Of a stretch of 64,000 nucleotides of DNA, positions 25,754 through 35,924 are shown in pieces. The notes under the pieces are model-generated. The model was not told the DNA's origin. It searched no databases and was given only the letters and a program-made list of their open reading frames with translations. The DNA is taken from NCBI RefSeq assembly GCF_002487355.1, contig NZ_NTMG01000017.1, positions 1 to 64,000 on the forward strand, read 5' to 3'. The translations under genes were made by a program, and so were the position numbers. This DNA comes from Candidatus Methanoperedens sp. BLZ2 (lineage in GTDB: Archaea > Halobacteriota > Methanosarcinia > Methanosarcinales > Methanoperedenaceae). Numbering within the stretch: position 1 is the first letter of the stretch; each line of letters starts with the position of its first letter.

Positions 25754-25788
25754 TCTATAACGAATAGCTATTTACATTAGTGTATTAT
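25754..25788. repeat. Duplicated upstream block, nar copy
   Basis: Matches 19721-19755 with two or three differences, and is followed by GATTATTAACAAATCT about 30 bp later. It lies about 70 bp before the cytochrome gene that heads the nar operon. It probably carries its promoter or regulator site; the shared sequence suggests common control of the nor and nar groups. Confidence 0.65.
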
Positions 25789-25859
25789 CTTAGCGAATGA
25801 GAACAATTATCAAGCGACGATTATTAACAAATCTTCATATATAAGAATTAAAGGTCCAA

Positions 25860-26726
25860 ATGTTAACAGTGAGAAATTTCTTCAACTATGTGGGTAAAGT
25901 TTCCAAGCTGCTTCTTTTACTATTAGCTATGATTGGATTAATCCATCCTTCCGTAGCTTCAAATCTTAACGAAAAAGCAATGAAAGGGGAAGATATCTAT
26001 ACCGATAAGTGCATTTCCTGTCATAGTATTGGTGGCGGCAAGAAGATAGGGCCTGACCTGAAAGATGTAACTAGCCTGAGGAATCGAGATTGGCTAGTAC
26101 GTTATATCTCCGAACCAGACAAGGTTTTAGCTGATAAAGACCCAATTGCTATCAAATTGCTTGAAGAATACAATAACATTCCCATGCCCAACATGGGGCT
26201 TTCAGAAGCTGAAGCAGATGATGTTGTGGCGTACCTTGAGGCTGTAGGAGGTATTCAGGCAACGCAACCTTCCATAACTCCTGCTCAAGCAGTTCCCTCT
26301 CCTGTAGAAACACTGACCGGTGACGCAAAAACTGGCAGTGCTCTGTTCACGGGGTCTATTCCTTTCAAGAACGGAGGTTCTTCCTGCATAGCCTGCCACA
26401 ACATTGCGGGAATAATGGAAGGGGGTACTCTGGGACCCGACCTTACACTTTCCTATAGTAAATATGGCGAAGCCGGGATTGCATCAGTTCTAGCCAGCGT
26501 CCCCTTTCCTACGATGAGCCCCATATATAGCAATCGTCCACTCACTCTACAGGAGCAGGCCGACCTTAAGGCTTTTTTGCAGCAATCTGCACCTGAACAA
26601 CCCAAGCAAGCTTTGATTATGATTGTGGTGTTTTCGTTGATAGGAATGGTGGGACTATTATTGCTTTCGCACATCATCTGGCGGCATCGTCTAAGTAATG
26701 TGCGAGATTCTTTGAAATATAGGTGA
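25860..26726 (+). CDS. Dihaem membrane-anchored cytochrome c heading the nar operon
   Basis: A 288-aa protein: signal peptide (about 1-35), haem site [17 protein letters not shown], a second haem site CIACHNIAG...GTLGPDLT, and a C-terminal membrane helix ([24 protein letters not shown]). Both domains have class I cytochrome c spacing with downstream Met ligands (MPNMG; PTMSP). It is likely to shuttle electrons outside the membrane to or from the nitrate reductase or NO reductase. narG starts 4 bp after its stop. A truncated paralogue of its leader stands before nor. Confidence 0.85.
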   Translation: MLTVRNFFNYVGKVSKLLLLLLAMIGLIHPSVASNLNEKAMKGEDIYTDKCISCHSIGGGKKIGPDLKDVTSLRNRDWLVRYISEPDKVLADKDPIAIKLLEEYNNIPMPNMGLSEAEADDVVAYLEAVGGIQATQPSITPAQAVPSPVETLTGDAKTGSALFTGSIPFKNGGSSCIACHNIAGIMEGGTLGPDLTLSYSKYGEAGIASVLASVPFPTMSPIYSNRPLTLQEQADLKAFLQQSAPEQPKQALIMIVVFSLIGMVGLLLLSHIIWRHRLSNVRDSLKYR

Positions 26727-26730
26727 AGGC

Positions 26731-29700
26731 ATGAGCTGGATTCAAGACTTGATAAACCCTAAAGGACGCCTCTGGGAGGAGTTCTACCGCAACCGCTGGC
26801 AGTATGATAACATAGTTCGCAGTACACACGGTGTTAATTGCACTGGTGGATGTTCCTGGAATGTGTTTGTTAAGGATGGCATAATTACATGGGAAATGCA
26901 GGCTACGGATTATCCACTCCTAGAGGCAAATTTGCCGCCCTACGAGCCCCGTGGATGCCAGCGCGGCATCAGTGCTTCATGGTACGTCTATAGTCCTCTG
27001 CGTGTAAAATATCCTTACGTGCGTGGTGCTCTTCTTGATCTCTGGCTTGAGGCAAAAGCAAAGTACGATGATCCGATAGAAGCGTGGGGTTCGATCGTTG
27101 AAGATGACCAGAAGCGCACCAGTTACCAGCATGCAAGGGGTAAGGGAGGCTTTCGCCGTGCAACCTGGGATGAGATGCTTGAGCTCATTGCTGCTTCTTG
27201 CCTTTATACCGCAAAGAAATGGGGGCCTGACCGTATCTTTGGCTTCTCTCCCATCCCTGCTATGTCTTACTTCTCCTATGCTGGAGGCTCGCGCTTCCTG
27301 CAGCTTCTGGGAGGTGTGAACATGAGTTTTTACGACTGGTATGCAGATCTCCCCAATGCCTTCCCTGAAGTCTGGGGCGACCAGACAGATGTATGCGAGA
27401 GCGCTGACTGGTTCAATGCCAAATACATTGTTTCCATGGGATCAAACCTCAGTATGACACGCACCCCTGATGTTCATTTTGTCTCGGAGGCACGCCATGA
27501 AGGAGCAAAGTTCGTGGTTCTCTCTCCGGATTTCAGCCAGGTGGCTAAATATGCCGATTGGTGGCTTCCGGTCAGAGCAGGAGAGGATACTGCGCTCTGG
27601 ATGGCTGTTAACCATGTCATTCTCAACGAGTTCTATGTTAAAAGAGAGGTACCGTACTTCATCGACTACCTCAAGCGTTACTCTGATGCCCCTTTCCTTG
27701 TACAGCTCGGGAAGGATGAGAAAAACTACAAACCAGATCAGCTACTCCGCGCATATATGCTGAGCCGATACAAGAATGTAGAAAATGGAAACTGGAAGCC
27801 ACTGGTATACGATAACCAACCGCGAATGCCCAAAGGCACAGTAGGGTTTCGTTGGGGACAGGAAAAGGGCAAATGGAACCTCAAGATGGAAGATGGACTG
27901 GATAACAGTCCTATAGATCCGGTTCTCACATTCCTGGACGAGTATGACGAGGTATTTCAGGTATCATTCGAGGATTTTACTCATAGCAGGACCATGCTTC
28001 GAGGTGTGCCTGTAAAATACGTGGAAACTACCAAAGGGCGGGTGCCTGTAACGACGGTTTTTGATTTGATGATGGCGCAGTTCGGTATTGATCGGGGTTT
28101 GGCTGGCGATTATCCGAAAAGCTATGATGATGACATCCCTTATACACCGGCATGGCAGGAGTCGCATACAGGCATAGGTAGAGAGACCGTGATTCGCCTT
28201 GCAAGAGAGTTTGCAGGCAATGCTGAAGTGACGCAGGGACGTTCCATGATTATAATAGGTGCCGGTGTGAATCATTGGTACAACAACAATCTGTCATACC
28301 GGGCTCCCATTACTGCCCTTTTACTGTGTGGTTGTTGCGGGCGCAATGGCGGTGGCATGAACCATTACGTGGGCCAGGAGAAGCTTGCCGCAATTGCTCC
28401 ATGGACAAGCATAGCTTTCGCACTTGACTGGATTAAGCCTCCAAGGCGTCAGCAAACCACAATATGGCACTATGTTCATAGCGATCAGTGGCGTCATGAT
28501 AGTAGTTTTACAGAATATGCCTCTGTGCCACCTGAGGCTCGTTGGGCCAAAGGTCATGCTATAGACCTGGTCGCCAAAGCAGTTCGCATGGGCTGGATGC
28601 CCTTCTTTCCACAATTCGATCGCAACCCTATCGATCTCGTTCGTATGGCAGAAGAGGCAGGTGCACGTACCGATGATGAGATCATCCACTGGGTAGTGGA
28701 GAAAGTTAAAGCAAGTAAATTGCGTTTTTCCATAGACGATCCCGATGCGCAGCAGAACTTCCCAAGGATATGGTTTGTCTGGCGGGCCAATGCCATATTA
28801 TCCAGTGGCAAAGGACATGAGTACTTCCTGCGTCACTACCTTGGCACGCATGATAATGCTGTTGCAGGGGAAAATGCTAAAGAAAGCGTGAAATCAGTCA
28901 TATTCCGGGAGCCTGTTCCACGTGGCAAGATGGATCTTGTAGTGGATATAAATTTCCGTATGGACACATCGGCTTTATACTCGGATATCGTTCTGCCCAC
29001 AGCCATGTGGTACGAAAAGAACGACCTGAATACCACAGACCTTCATTCCTTTATTCACAATCTTGGCGCTGCCGTGCCACCTGTATGGGAATCCAAGACC
29101 GACTGGGATATTTTCAAAGCTTTAGCCAGGAAGGTTAGTGAACTTTCCCCTTCAGTGTTCCCTGAGCCATTCAAGGACATAGTTGCTGCTCCGCTCATGC
29201 ATGATACGCCCGACGAACTTGCTCAACCAGAAGTTCGCGATTGGACTCTGGGCGAATGCAGCCCGATCCCTGGAAAAACTATGCCTCATTTGCGGATTGT
29301 GGAACGCGATTATGTGAACCTGTACAACCGTTTCATTTCATTTGGTCCGCTTGTGCGTCAGGACGGCATCACAGGCAACGGCGTCAACATTCCGATTGCA
29401 AAGTTCTATGATGAACTGCTAAAAAACCCCACTGGAGGCACGCCTGACCCATGGCACAGGCGCTGCGTATCGTGGAATGGACAGAAATACCCAAGCCTTG
29501 AAGATGCGCTGGATGCTGCCAATCTTGTGCTCTACCTTGCTCCTGAAACTAATGGAGAAGTCTCTTATGTCGGCTTCGAACATGAAGAGGAGAAAGTGGG
29601 TCTTCCTCTTTCTGATTTAGCCGAGAAGGCGCGCGGGGTTAATATGACATTTGGCGACATAATAAGGCAGCCCAGGCGTGTACTCACAAGTCCATGCTGG

Positions 29701-30360
29701 ACAGGGATAGTCAATAACGGCAGGGCTTACGCCGCCTGGTGCATGAATGTGGAACGGCTTGTACCATGGCGCACACTCACAGGAAGGCAGCACTTCTATC
29801 TGGACCATCCCTATTACCTGGATTTCGGTGAACATCTGCCCACCTACAAGCCCAAACTCGACCCCGAAAAGATGAATGAAATAGAACATAGCTTGCTGGA
29901 TGAGAAGGGCATCAAACTCAATTTCCTCACTCCCCACGGCAAGTGGCACATACACTCTACATATTCAGATAATATCCGCATGCGCACATTATCCAGAGGA
30001 ATTGAACCATGCTGGCTCAGTGATAAGGATGCGGAAAAAGTAGGGATATTGGATAATGATTGGGTAGAAGTTTATAATGATAACGGAGTTATGGTCACCC
30101 GTGCAGCAGTAAGCTCGCGCGTACAGCCTGGAACATGCATGATTTACCACTCTCCAGAGCGTACATCTATGCCTAAATCCCAGCTGCGCGGTGGAAGACG
30201 GGGCGGAGGGCACAACAGCTTGACCCGTGTGCGCATCAATCCTGTGGAACTGGCGGGAGGCTATGCACAGTTTACTTATGGCTTTAATTACTGGGGGCCC
30301 ACGGGCTGCAATCGCGATACCTATGTGCTGGTGCGCAAACTTACGAAACTGGAGTGGTAA
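26731..30360 (+). CDS. narG: Respiratory nitrate reductase alpha subunit NarG
   Basis: A 1209-aa molybdo-bisMGD enzyme, nitrate to nitrite. The FS0 motif is His-type [11 protein letters not shown]; the Asp ligand of molybdenum is Asp206 in [18 protein letters not shown], as in bacterial NarG. No Tat (RR) signal is present: the only possible start is ATG 26731, because an in-frame TGA lies at 26713. The N-terminus [23 protein letters not shown] corresponds to the cytoplasmic E. coli form. Full length, in order with narH, narJ and narI. Likely acquired horizontally from bacteria (inference). Confidence 0.95.
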   Translation: MSWIQDLINPKGRLWEEFYRNRWQYDNIVRSTHGVNCTGGCSWNVFVKDGIITWEMQATDYPLLEANLPPYEPRGCQRGISASWYVYSPLRVKYPYVRGALLDLWLEAKAKYDDPIEAWGSIVEDDQKRTSYQHARGKGGFRRATWDEMLELIAASCLYTAKKWGPDRIFGFSPIPAMSYFSYAGGSRFLQLLGGVNMSFYDWYADLPNAFPEVWGDQTDVCESADWFNAKYIVSMGSNLSMTRTPDVHFVSEARHEGAKFVVLSPDFSQVAKYADWWLPVRAGEDTALWMAVNHVILNEFYVKREVPYFIDYLKRYSDAPFLVQLGKDEKNYKPDQLLRAYMLSRYKNVENGNWKPLVYDNQPRMPKGTVGFRWGQEKGKWNLKMEDGLDNSPIDPVLTFLDEYDEVFQVSFEDFTHSRTMLRGVPVKYVETTKGRVPVTTVFDLMMAQFGIDRGLAGDYPKSYDDDIPYTPAWQESHTGIGRETVIRLAREFAGNAEVTQGRSMIIIGAGVNHWYNNNLSYRAPITALLLCGCCGRNGGGMNHYVGQEKLAAIAPWTSIAFALDWIKPPRRQQTTIWHYVHSDQWRHDSSFTEYASVPPEARWAKGHAIDLVAKAVRMGWMPFFPQFDRNPIDLVRMAEEAGARTDDEIIHWVVEKVKASKLRFSIDDPDAQQNFPRIWFVWRANAILSSGKGHEYFLRHYLGTHDNAVAGENAKESVKSVIFREPVPRGKMDLVVDINFRMDTSALYSDIVLPTAMWYEKNDLNTTDLHSFIHNLGAAVPPVWESKTDWDIFKALARKVSELSPSVFPEPFKDIVAAPLMHDTPDELAQPEVRDWTLGECSPIPGKTMPHLRIVERDYVNLYNRFISFGPLVRQDGITGNGVNIPIAKFYDELLKNPTGGTPDPWHRRCVSWNGQKYPSLEDALDAANLVLYLAPETNGEVSYVGFEHEEEKVGLPLSDLAEKARGVNMTFGDIIRQPRRVLTSPCWTGIVNNGRAYAAWCMNVERLVPWRTLTGRQHFYLDHPYYLDFGEHLPTYKPKLDPEKMNEIEHSLLDEKGIKLNFLTPHGKWHIHSTYSDNIRMRTLSRGIEPCWLSDKDAEKVGILDNDWVEVYNDNGVMVTRAAVSSRVQPGTCMIYHSPERTSMPKSQLRGGRRGGGHNSLTRVRINPVELAGGYAQFTYGFNYWGPTGCNRDTYVLVRKLTKLEW

Positions 30361-30362
30361 AA

Positions 30363-31886
30363 ATGGACATACGCGCGCAGGTTTCAATGGTCTTCCATTT
30401 AGATAAATGCATTGGCTGCCACACATGCAGCGTTGCCTGCAAGAACATCTGGACAGACCGCAAAGGCACCGAATACATGTGGTGGAACAACGTTGAAACA
30501 AAGCCCGGCACTGGATATCCAACATTGTGGCAGGATCAGGATAAATATAAAGGGGGGTGGGAGAAAAAAGAAGATAAGCTTAGCCTGAAATTGCAAGGCA
30601 GGATAGGAGCGCTGGCAAATATATTCTTTAATCCCTCACTGCCTACGATAGACGATTACTATGAACCATGGACATACAGGTACGAAGAGTTGTTCAATGC
30701 CCCTCCGGGGGATGACCAGCCCACTGCACGACCTGTTTCTCTTATTACGAGCAGGCCTATTGATATAGAAGCTGGACCGAATTGGGATGATGACCTGGGT
30801 GGCTCGCAGCTATATGCCAAAAACGATCCAGTTCTTAAAAACAGTACCGAAGAAGAGCGGCACCTGCTGAATGAAGTGGAGCGAAATGTGTTTTTTTATC
30901 TCCCTCGCATCTGCAACCACTGCTTAAACCCGGGCTGTGTGGCAGCCTGCCCTGCTGGCGCTGTCAATCCTGGCGCTATGTACAAGCGGGGCGAGGATGG
31001 CATAGTGCTTATCAGTCCTGAGAAATGTCGCGCATGGCGCATGTGTGTGTCAGGATGTCCATACAAGAAAGTCTACTATAACTGGGCCACAGGTAAGTCA
31101 GAAAAGTGCATTCTATGTTATCCACGTTTAGAGAGCGGGCATGCCCCAGCATGTTTCCACGTTTGCGTAGGACGCGTCCGCTTTCTAGGCATATTGCTCT
31201 ATGACGCAGACAGAATACAAGAGACTGCATCTGTAAATGATACCGACCTTGTGGAGGCACAAAGGGCAATAATACAGGATCCTTTTGATTTTCAAGTTAT
31301 AGCTGCCGCAAAAGCTAATGGTATATCAGATGCCATGATCGATTCTGCCCAGAAATCCCCTGTTTACAAGTTTGTAAAGCAATGGAAAATAGCTCTTCCA
31401 CTTTCTCCGCAGTTCCGTACACTGCCCATGCTTTTTTATGTGCCACCGCTTTTGCCAGTGCTGGCGACGATGAAAAACGGACACTATGAAGTTGCTGGCG
31501 CTGGTGAAAAAGGTATGATTCCCCTGTTAACTTCACTTGAACAGGCAAGAATACCCCTGAGCTACATGGCCGGCCTTTTTGCTGCAGGAAATAAAAAGAT
31601 TGTTGAAGAAGTATACCGAAAACTCATTGCAGTCCGAATATATATGCGTGCTAAAAGTGTGATGGATATTCCAGCCTCTGAGGTACAGCAGGCCCTTGTT
31701 TCGGGTGGTACCACGGAAGAGGAGGCTTTAGCAATCTTTCAACTGACATCAAGGTCAACTTTTGAAGAACATTTTGTAATCCCGCCTTTGGCAAGGGAAA
31801 TGAATATCGAGACAACCGTTGATCCAGACACTCATAAGCAGGATGCAGGTTTCGGATTTCGAAAAATCATTAAGAGGAGAGGGTGA
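30363..31886 (+). CDS. narH: Respiratory nitrate reductase beta subunit NarH
   Basis: A 507-aa iron-sulfur subunit passing electrons from NarI haems to NarG. Four cysteine groups are visible: CIGCHTCSVACKN, CNHCLNPGCVAACPAGAV, CRAWRMCVSGCP (Trp replacing Cys, the usual [3Fe-4S] ligand pattern) and CILCYPRLESG. Start at ATG 30363 (MDIRAQVSMVFHLDKC) matches bacterial NarH and has GGAGTGG upstream; a GTG 9 nt earlier overlaps the narG stop. Confidence 0.95.
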   Translation: MDIRAQVSMVFHLDKCIGCHTCSVACKNIWTDRKGTEYMWWNNVETKPGTGYPTLWQDQDKYKGGWEKKEDKLSLKLQGRIGALANIFFNPSLPTIDDYYEPWTYRYEELFNAPPGDDQPTARPVSLITSRPIDIEAGPNWDDDLGGSQLYAKNDPVLKNSTEEERHLLNEVERNVFFYLPRICNHCLNPGCVAACPAGAVNPGAMYKRGEDGIVLISPEKCRAWRMCVSGCPYKKVYYNWATGKSEKCILCYPRLESGHAPACFHVCVGRVRFLGILLYDADRIQETASVNDTDLVEAQRAIIQDPFDFQVIAAAKANGISDAMIDSAQKSPVYKFVKQWKIALPLSPQFRTLPMLFYVPPLLPVLATMKNGHYEVAGAGEKGMIPLLTSLEQARIPLSYMAGLFAAGNKKIVEEVYRKLIAVRIYMRAKSVMDIPASEVQQALVSGGTTEEEALAIFQLTSRSTFEEHFVIPPLAREMNIETTVDPDTHKQDAGFGFRKIIKRRG

Positions 31887-31889
31887 ATT

Positions 31890-32414
31890 ATGGAACGGAT
31901 CATCAGTCTCTTCGCTGATATACTGGAATACCCGCAGTCAAACCTGCTCAAAGTGGTACAGGAGTGTCAAAGTGAGACTATAACAACGAACCCTGAGGCG
32001 GGGGCTATGCTTGGTGAATTCAGAGGCTTTGTTGAAGGAACGCCTCTGAATCGGCTGCAAGAGATATATTCCTCAACTTTTGACCTGAACGCAACATCTT
32101 GCCTTTACGCTGGACACTACCTTTTTGGGGAGAGCTATGAACGCAGCATGTTTTTGATCGGGCTAAAAGAGCATTATAATGCGTGTGGCTTCACTGCAGA
32201 AAACGAACTACCAGATCATCTGACCGTGCTGCTACGCTTCATAGCCGTGTGTGATAAAGTAGATGTGCGAGATGAGATTATAAGCGAAGCTTTGCTCCCT
32301 GCGCTCACGCTAATGACAGGAGGAAAAGGTTCTGAAAACGAGTCACAAAGCCAGTACTTTATTGCGCTTAAAGCTCTTGAGGCGGCGCTCAGGCAATATA
32401 AAAAGGAGGCTTAA
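31890..32414 (+). CDS. narJ: Nitrate reductase maturation chaperone NarJ
   Basis: A 174-aa all-helical protein of the NarJ/TorD/DmsD family, which holds NarG until its molybdenum cofactor is inserted. Position between narH and narI, size, and the segment YEPSFDL-like YSSTFDLNATSCLYAGHYLFGE match the family. GAGGAGAGGG precedes the ATG. Part of the uninterrupted nar operon. Confidence 0.9.
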   Translation: MERIISLFADILEYPQSNLLKVVQECQSETITTNPEAGAMLGEFRGFVEGTPLNRLQEIYSSTFDLNATSCLYAGHYLFGESYERSMFLIGLKEHYNACGFTAENELPDHLTVLLRFIAVCDKVDVRDEIISEALLPALTLMTGGKGSENESQSQYFIALKALEAALRQYKKEA

Positions 32415-32416
32415 CA

Positions 32417-33094
32417 ATGCTTGATTTTGTGCTGTTTGGGATATTTCCATATGTGGCTATCATTTTAGCTTTTGCTGTGGGGATATACAGATACTTCAAC
32501 GATCGAATCTCTTACTCAAGTTTTTCTTCCCAGTTCCTTGAAAAAAATACCCTGTTCTGGGGATCTGTGCCATGGCATTATGGCATCCTGGCTATTCTGC
32601 TTGCCCATCTGCTGGCATTGATTTTTCCTTCAGCCTGGATGATCGTGCCTGATCACCTCTATGTGCTGGAAGTCAGCGGTCTTGCACTGGCCTTATTCAC
32701 CCTTGTAGGACTGGGTTTTCTCCTGCTACGGCGTCTTGACAACGCCCGCGTATTCAGAGTAACCTCGGTCATGGATTGGATTCTGGTGGCTACCCTTCTG
32801 GTTCAGGTTGATATGGGTTTCATGGTTGCCCTGTTCTATAGATGGGGCTCACAGTGGTACCTGTACACCGCTGTTCCTTACCTTGTCTCCTTGCTTTCAT
32901 TCGACCCGCAGATTCAATACATTGTCACACTGCCGTGGCTGGTCAAGCTTCATATCATAGGTGGATTCGTTATAATTGCGCTCTTTCCTTTTACCCGGCT
33001 GATGCACCTGGTGACATTTCCGTTCTCTTATCTATGGCGACCCTACCAGGTTGTAATCTGGAATCGATCACGACAAAGCAAGAGGTCGAAATAG
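32417..33094 (+). CDS. narI: Nitrate reductase gamma subunit NarI (cytochrome b)
   Basis: A 225-aa membrane cytochrome b with five hydrophobic helices that oxidises quinol and anchors NarGH. Conserved His residues sit in VPWHYGILAILLAHLLAL, and in KLHIIGGFVIIALFPFTRLMHLVTFP near the C-terminus, giving the four haem b ligands. Its presence with narG, H and J makes a complete bacterial-type NarGHJI, and the basic C-terminus is typical. Confidence 0.93.
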   Translation: MLDFVLFGIFPYVAIILAFAVGIYRYFNDRISYSSFSSQFLEKNTLFWGSVPWHYGILAILLAHLLALIFPSAWMIVPDHLYVLEVSGLALALFTLVGLGFLLLRRLDNARVFRVTSVMDWILVATLLVQVDMGFMVALFYRWGSQWYLYTAVPYLVSLLSFDPQIQYIVTLPWLVKLHIIGGFVIIALFPFTRLMHLVTFPFSYLWRPYQVVIWNRSRQSKRSK

Positions 33095-33113
33095 GCCAAA
33101 CGGGAGAAGAGTC

Positions 33114-34169
33114 TTGGCATCAAAATTGAAAGAAAACATGCTAACTGGAGTGCGCGAGCTTTACCCTGGTTATTTTGCACTGGTCATGGCAACAGGCATT
33201 GTTTCTATCGCCTCATTTATGCTTGGAATGGCCTATTTAGCTTGGCCGCTGTTTTTAATAAACAAAGCAGCGTATGTGATTTTGTGGCTTCTCACTTTGA
33301 TCCGACTGCTCAGGTACTTTCCTGACTTTATTGATGATTTAATAGATCATGTTCGTGGGCCGGGGTTTTTTACAGTGGTTGCAGGGACGTGCGTGCTCGG
33401 AAGTCAGTATGTGATCATTTCGGGGGATTACACCACTGCGATATATCTCTGGTTTACAGGAATTCTCTTGTGGTTCATCCATGTATATACATTCTTCACG
33501 GCCATGGTAATACATGAACCAAAACCGGATCTGGAAACAGGAATCCATGGAGGTTGGCTCATCTCGGTCGTGGCGACCCAGTCAGTTTCTGTCCTTGGCA
33601 CGCTGGTTGTCTCCAGTTTTCCGGCCGGGCAGGAGACCATTCTTTTTTTCACGCTTTTCATGTATCTGTTTGGCGCCATGTTGTACCTACTGATCATCTC
33701 TCTGATCTTCTACCGACTTATATTCTTCCGTCCTCTTCCTAAAGCCTTTACTGCTCTCTACTGGGTCAACATGGGAGCTGCAGCGATTACAACGCTTGCA
33801 GGAGCCAGACTCATCCAGAACACCCATCATTGGGCTTTCCTTCAAGAAATTCTTCCATTTCTTAAAGGATTTACCCTGTTCTTCTGGGCAACTGCCACAT
33901 GGTGGATACCTTTGCTCTTAATTCTGGGTGCTTGGCGCCACATTTATAAACGATTTCCACTGGGATATGATCCACAGTACTGGAGCATTGTTTTCCCATT
34001 TGGTATGTACACCACCAGCACTCTCGTATTTGCACAAGCTACAGGATTGAGTCCATTTTATCTAATTTCCCGCTATTTCATTTATGCTGCTCTTGTTGCG
34101 TGGTTTGTCATCTTTATCGGGATGATTCGTAGCATTGTGAACAGGTTAGTCATGGCACAAGATTTATAA
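33114..34169 (+). CDS. TDT/SLAC1-family transporter or anion channel
   Basis: A 351-aa membrane protein with about ten helices of the tellurite-resistance/dicarboxylate transporter family (TehA, SLAC1, Mae1). YPGYFALVMATGIVSIAS at the N-terminus and WATATWWIPLLLILGAW and FGMYTTSTLVFA later are family hallmarks. Start is TTG at 33114 with GGGAG about 8 nt upstream. SLAC1 relatives conduct nitrate and chloride, so a role in nitrate uptake or nitrite export for the adjacent NarG is attractive, but it is inferred from position. Confidence 0.75.
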   Translation: MASKLKENMLTGVRELYPGYFALVMATGIVSIASFMLGMAYLAWPLFLINKAAYVILWLLTLIRLLRYFPDFIDDLIDHVRGPGFFTVVAGTCVLGSQYVIISGDYTTAIYLWFTGILLWFIHVYTFFTAMVIHEPKPDLETGIHGGWLISVVATQSVSVLGTLVVSSFPAGQETILFFTLFMYLFGAMLYLLIISLIFYRLIFFRPLPKAFTALYWVNMGAAAITTLAGARLIQNTHHWAFLQEILPFLKGFTLFFWATATWWIPLLLILGAWRHIYKRFPLGYDPQYWSIVFPFGMYTTSTLVFAQATGLSPFYLISRYFIYAALVAWFVIFIGMIRSIVNRLVMAQDL

Positions 34170-34213
34170 TGTATAATAATGTAAGATACTTTTCAATCAA
34201 AGGAGGAACATAA

Positions 34214-34804
34214 ATGGTAAACAAAGTTAAACCGGCCGAGGGCTGGCCTGTCATCAAAGGAGAATATGAAGTTGGAAACCCTGAAAATCCTGTAGCAGTA
34301 AGTACATGCGGGTCGCACGTCAAAGGCGCTTCACAACTGACAGCCGGTGCTGCTATTACAGGTCCGCAGAAAACAGAAAATCTCGGAATAGAAAAAATAG
34401 TAGCCAATGTTATCTCTAATCCCAACATACGCTTCCTGCTTGTTACAGGAGCAGAAGTCAAAGGGCATATATCGGGTGAAGCAATGGTAATGTTTCATAA
34501 GAATGGTATCAGAGATAATAGGGTCGTTGGCGCGACAGGAGCTATACCCTACATTGAAAATCTACCTGATGAGGCTGTAAAGAGATTCCAGACACAGGTG
34601 GTTGAGGTTGTGAACATGATCGGCATCGAGGATGAAGATGCTATAGTCGCCAAGGTAAAAGAGCTTGCTGCAAAAGATCCGGGGGCCCTTTCAACAGAGC
34701 CTGCGATCATCCCGGAGCTTGAGACTGAAGAGGATGCCGAAGAAGATGTTGAAATAGCTGTCCATATTCCCCGGCGTACCAGACCTGCAATCCTGGCATG
34801 CTGA
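34214..34804 (+). CDS. mtrA: Stand-alone MtrA-like corrinoid protein
   Basis: A 196-aa protein related to subunit A of tetrahydromethanopterin S-methyltransferase, the corrinoid subunit that shuttles methyl between H4MPT and CoM. The N-terminal domain is well conserved (PAEGWPVIKGEYEVG, GPQKTENLGIEKIVANVISNPNIRFL). His85 in EVKGHISGEAM fits the cobalamin ligand. Unlike full MtrA (about 240 aa) it lacks the C-terminal membrane anchor, ending instead in an acidic stretch and HIPRRTRPAILAC. No other mtr genes are nearby. It may be a soluble methyl carrier. AGGAGG precedes the ATG. Confidence 0.85.
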   Translation: MVNKVKPAEGWPVIKGEYEVGNPENPVAVSTCGSHVKGASQLTAGAAITGPQKTENLGIEKIVANVISNPNIRFLLVTGAEVKGHISGEAMVMFHKNGIRDNRVVGATGAIPYIENLPDEAVKRFQTQVVEVVNMIGIEDEDAIVAKVKELAAKDPGALSTEPAIIPELETEEDAEEDVEIAVHIPRRTRPAILAC

Positions 34805-34903
34805 CTTGGCAATTTATGCTGACGAATCCGTTCAAGGGTCTTTTAGAGTCCAGTATGAAGATTACATCCCATCAAATTTATCCAAAAGTCGTGTGAGAAA
34901 TAG

Positions 34904-35530
34904 ATGAGTCTGATAATCGCATTTGTTGGGGGAACAGAAGCTGCTATTGTCGCAGACATGCGGGAAATTACTTTTCAAGGGGATAAAGTCCTCAGGGAGA
35001 GACTTGAAAGAAAGCTATACAGGGGAGCCATCGCTACAGATATTGAACTTGAAAAAATGGCAGAAGAGATCGGGGTTAAAATAAAGATCAGGGATAATAA
35101 GATCAAGGTAATGCAGCGATATGGGGCTCTTGTGGGGGAGGTTGTCTCGGTCGAAGATGGATTTGTGCGAAAAAGGAGGTTGTATGCCACGGCTGGAAGT
35201 TATATGATTGCAGAGACCAGAGACTCTGAAGTTAAAGTGACTAATAAGGGTGGTAGTGCGTTCATAGTGCTGGGGAACAATATAACGAAAGAAATAGCTA
35301 ATAAATGCATTAGAGAAAACTGGAAAAATGGAGGCTTTCACGAAGCAATAAAGGTGTTGATACTATCTATGGAGGCCGCAGCTAAGGTATCAGCATCAGT
35401 GAGTAAAAAATTCATTATAATACAGACGTCTTCAAATGTTAATCTTTCTGAAGTTATAGAACAGGATAAAATAGGCAGAAAAAATCTTCCATGGTGTTCG
35501 TCGGTGTATGCCTTTGGAGGATATGATTAA
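34904..35530 (+). CDS. DUF2121 family protein
   Basis: A 208-aa protein of the methanogen-restricted DUF2121 family. It shows MSLIIAFVGGTEAAIVADMREITFQGD, then LERKLYRGAIATDIELEKMAEEIGVKI and AFIVLGNNITKEIANK. The N-terminal pattern recalls proteasome-like Ntn folds, but no nucleophile is evident. Function unknown. Its restricted distribution supports a methanogen-lineage host. Confidence 0.75.
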   Translation: MSLIIAFVGGTEAAIVADMREITFQGDKVLRERLERKLYRGAIATDIELEKMAEEIGVKIKIRDNKIKVMQRYGALVGEVVSVEDGFVRKRRLYATAGSYMIAETRDSEVKVTNKGGSAFIVLGNNITKEIANKCIRENWKNGGFHEAIKVLILSMEAAAKVSASVSKKFIIIQTSSNVNLSEVIEQDKIGRKNLPWCSSVYAFGGYD

Positions 35531-35570
35531 ATTATACAATTTATGAACAATAATTCTACGATTTTTAATC

Positions 35571-35609
35571 ATTATTAGACAATTTAGCATAGTTATATAT
35601 ACAATTACA
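35571..35609. repeat. Promoter-region direct repeat, copy 1
   Basis: TTATTAGACAATT..CATA followed by a TATA-rich stretch and ATACAATTA. It recurs at 35880-35918 with about 75 percent identity. Each copy precedes a gene start (35656 and 35925), so the repeat probably contains a regulated promoter. Confidence 0.5.
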
Positions 35610-35655
35610 TTCAATTATTGTTCGCTCCAAAGTCGCATAATGGAGGTGAGATAAA

Positions 35656-35781
35656 ATGGTTGGACTTGAAAGCACAATGGATACAGCTGAAAAGGCAAAG
35701 GATATCAAAAAGCCAGAGGTCTCCGAGGCTGAAAGAGAGAGGCAGAAAAAATTTCTCGAACAATTAAAAAGCCACAGATAA
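35656..35781 (+). CDS. Small charged protein, 41 aa
   Basis: ATG at 35656 follows a strong GGAGGTGAG and opens 41 codons: MVGLESTMDTAEKAKDIKKPEVSEAERERQKKFLEQ... in composition, highly charged and helical. No family. The optimal Shine-Dalgarno and the repeated promoter region before it support expression. It may be a small partner of the recombinase-like protein that follows. Confidence 0.55.
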   Translation: MVGLESTMDTAEKAKDIKKPEVSEAERERQKKFLEQLKSHR

Positions 35782-35830
35782 TCGAAGGACAGAAACATCA
35801 ATATACGTTGAATAACAACTATCGAAGTTA

Positions 35831-35876
35831 GTCAGTAGTTATAAAGAATAACTTACATGTTCGTATATCTACTGAC
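35831..35876. terminator. Long hairpin between small gene and recombinase-like gene
   Basis: A 13-bp stem with one mismatch (35831-35843 with 35864-35876, GTCAGTAG...CTACTGAC) around a 20-base loop. Terminator for the small gene, or operator just upstream of the second promoter repeat. Confidence 0.45.
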
Positions 35877-35879
35877 TAT

Positions 35880-35918
35880 ATTTATTAGACAATTCATCAT
35901 ATTAAAAATACAATTAGA
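35880..35918. repeat. Promoter-region direct repeat, copy 2
   Basis: Second copy of the block at 35571-35609, ending 6 bp before the ATG at 35925. It shares TTATTAGACAATT, CATA and ATACAATTA. Confidence 0.5.
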
Positions 35919-35924
35919 AAATTT

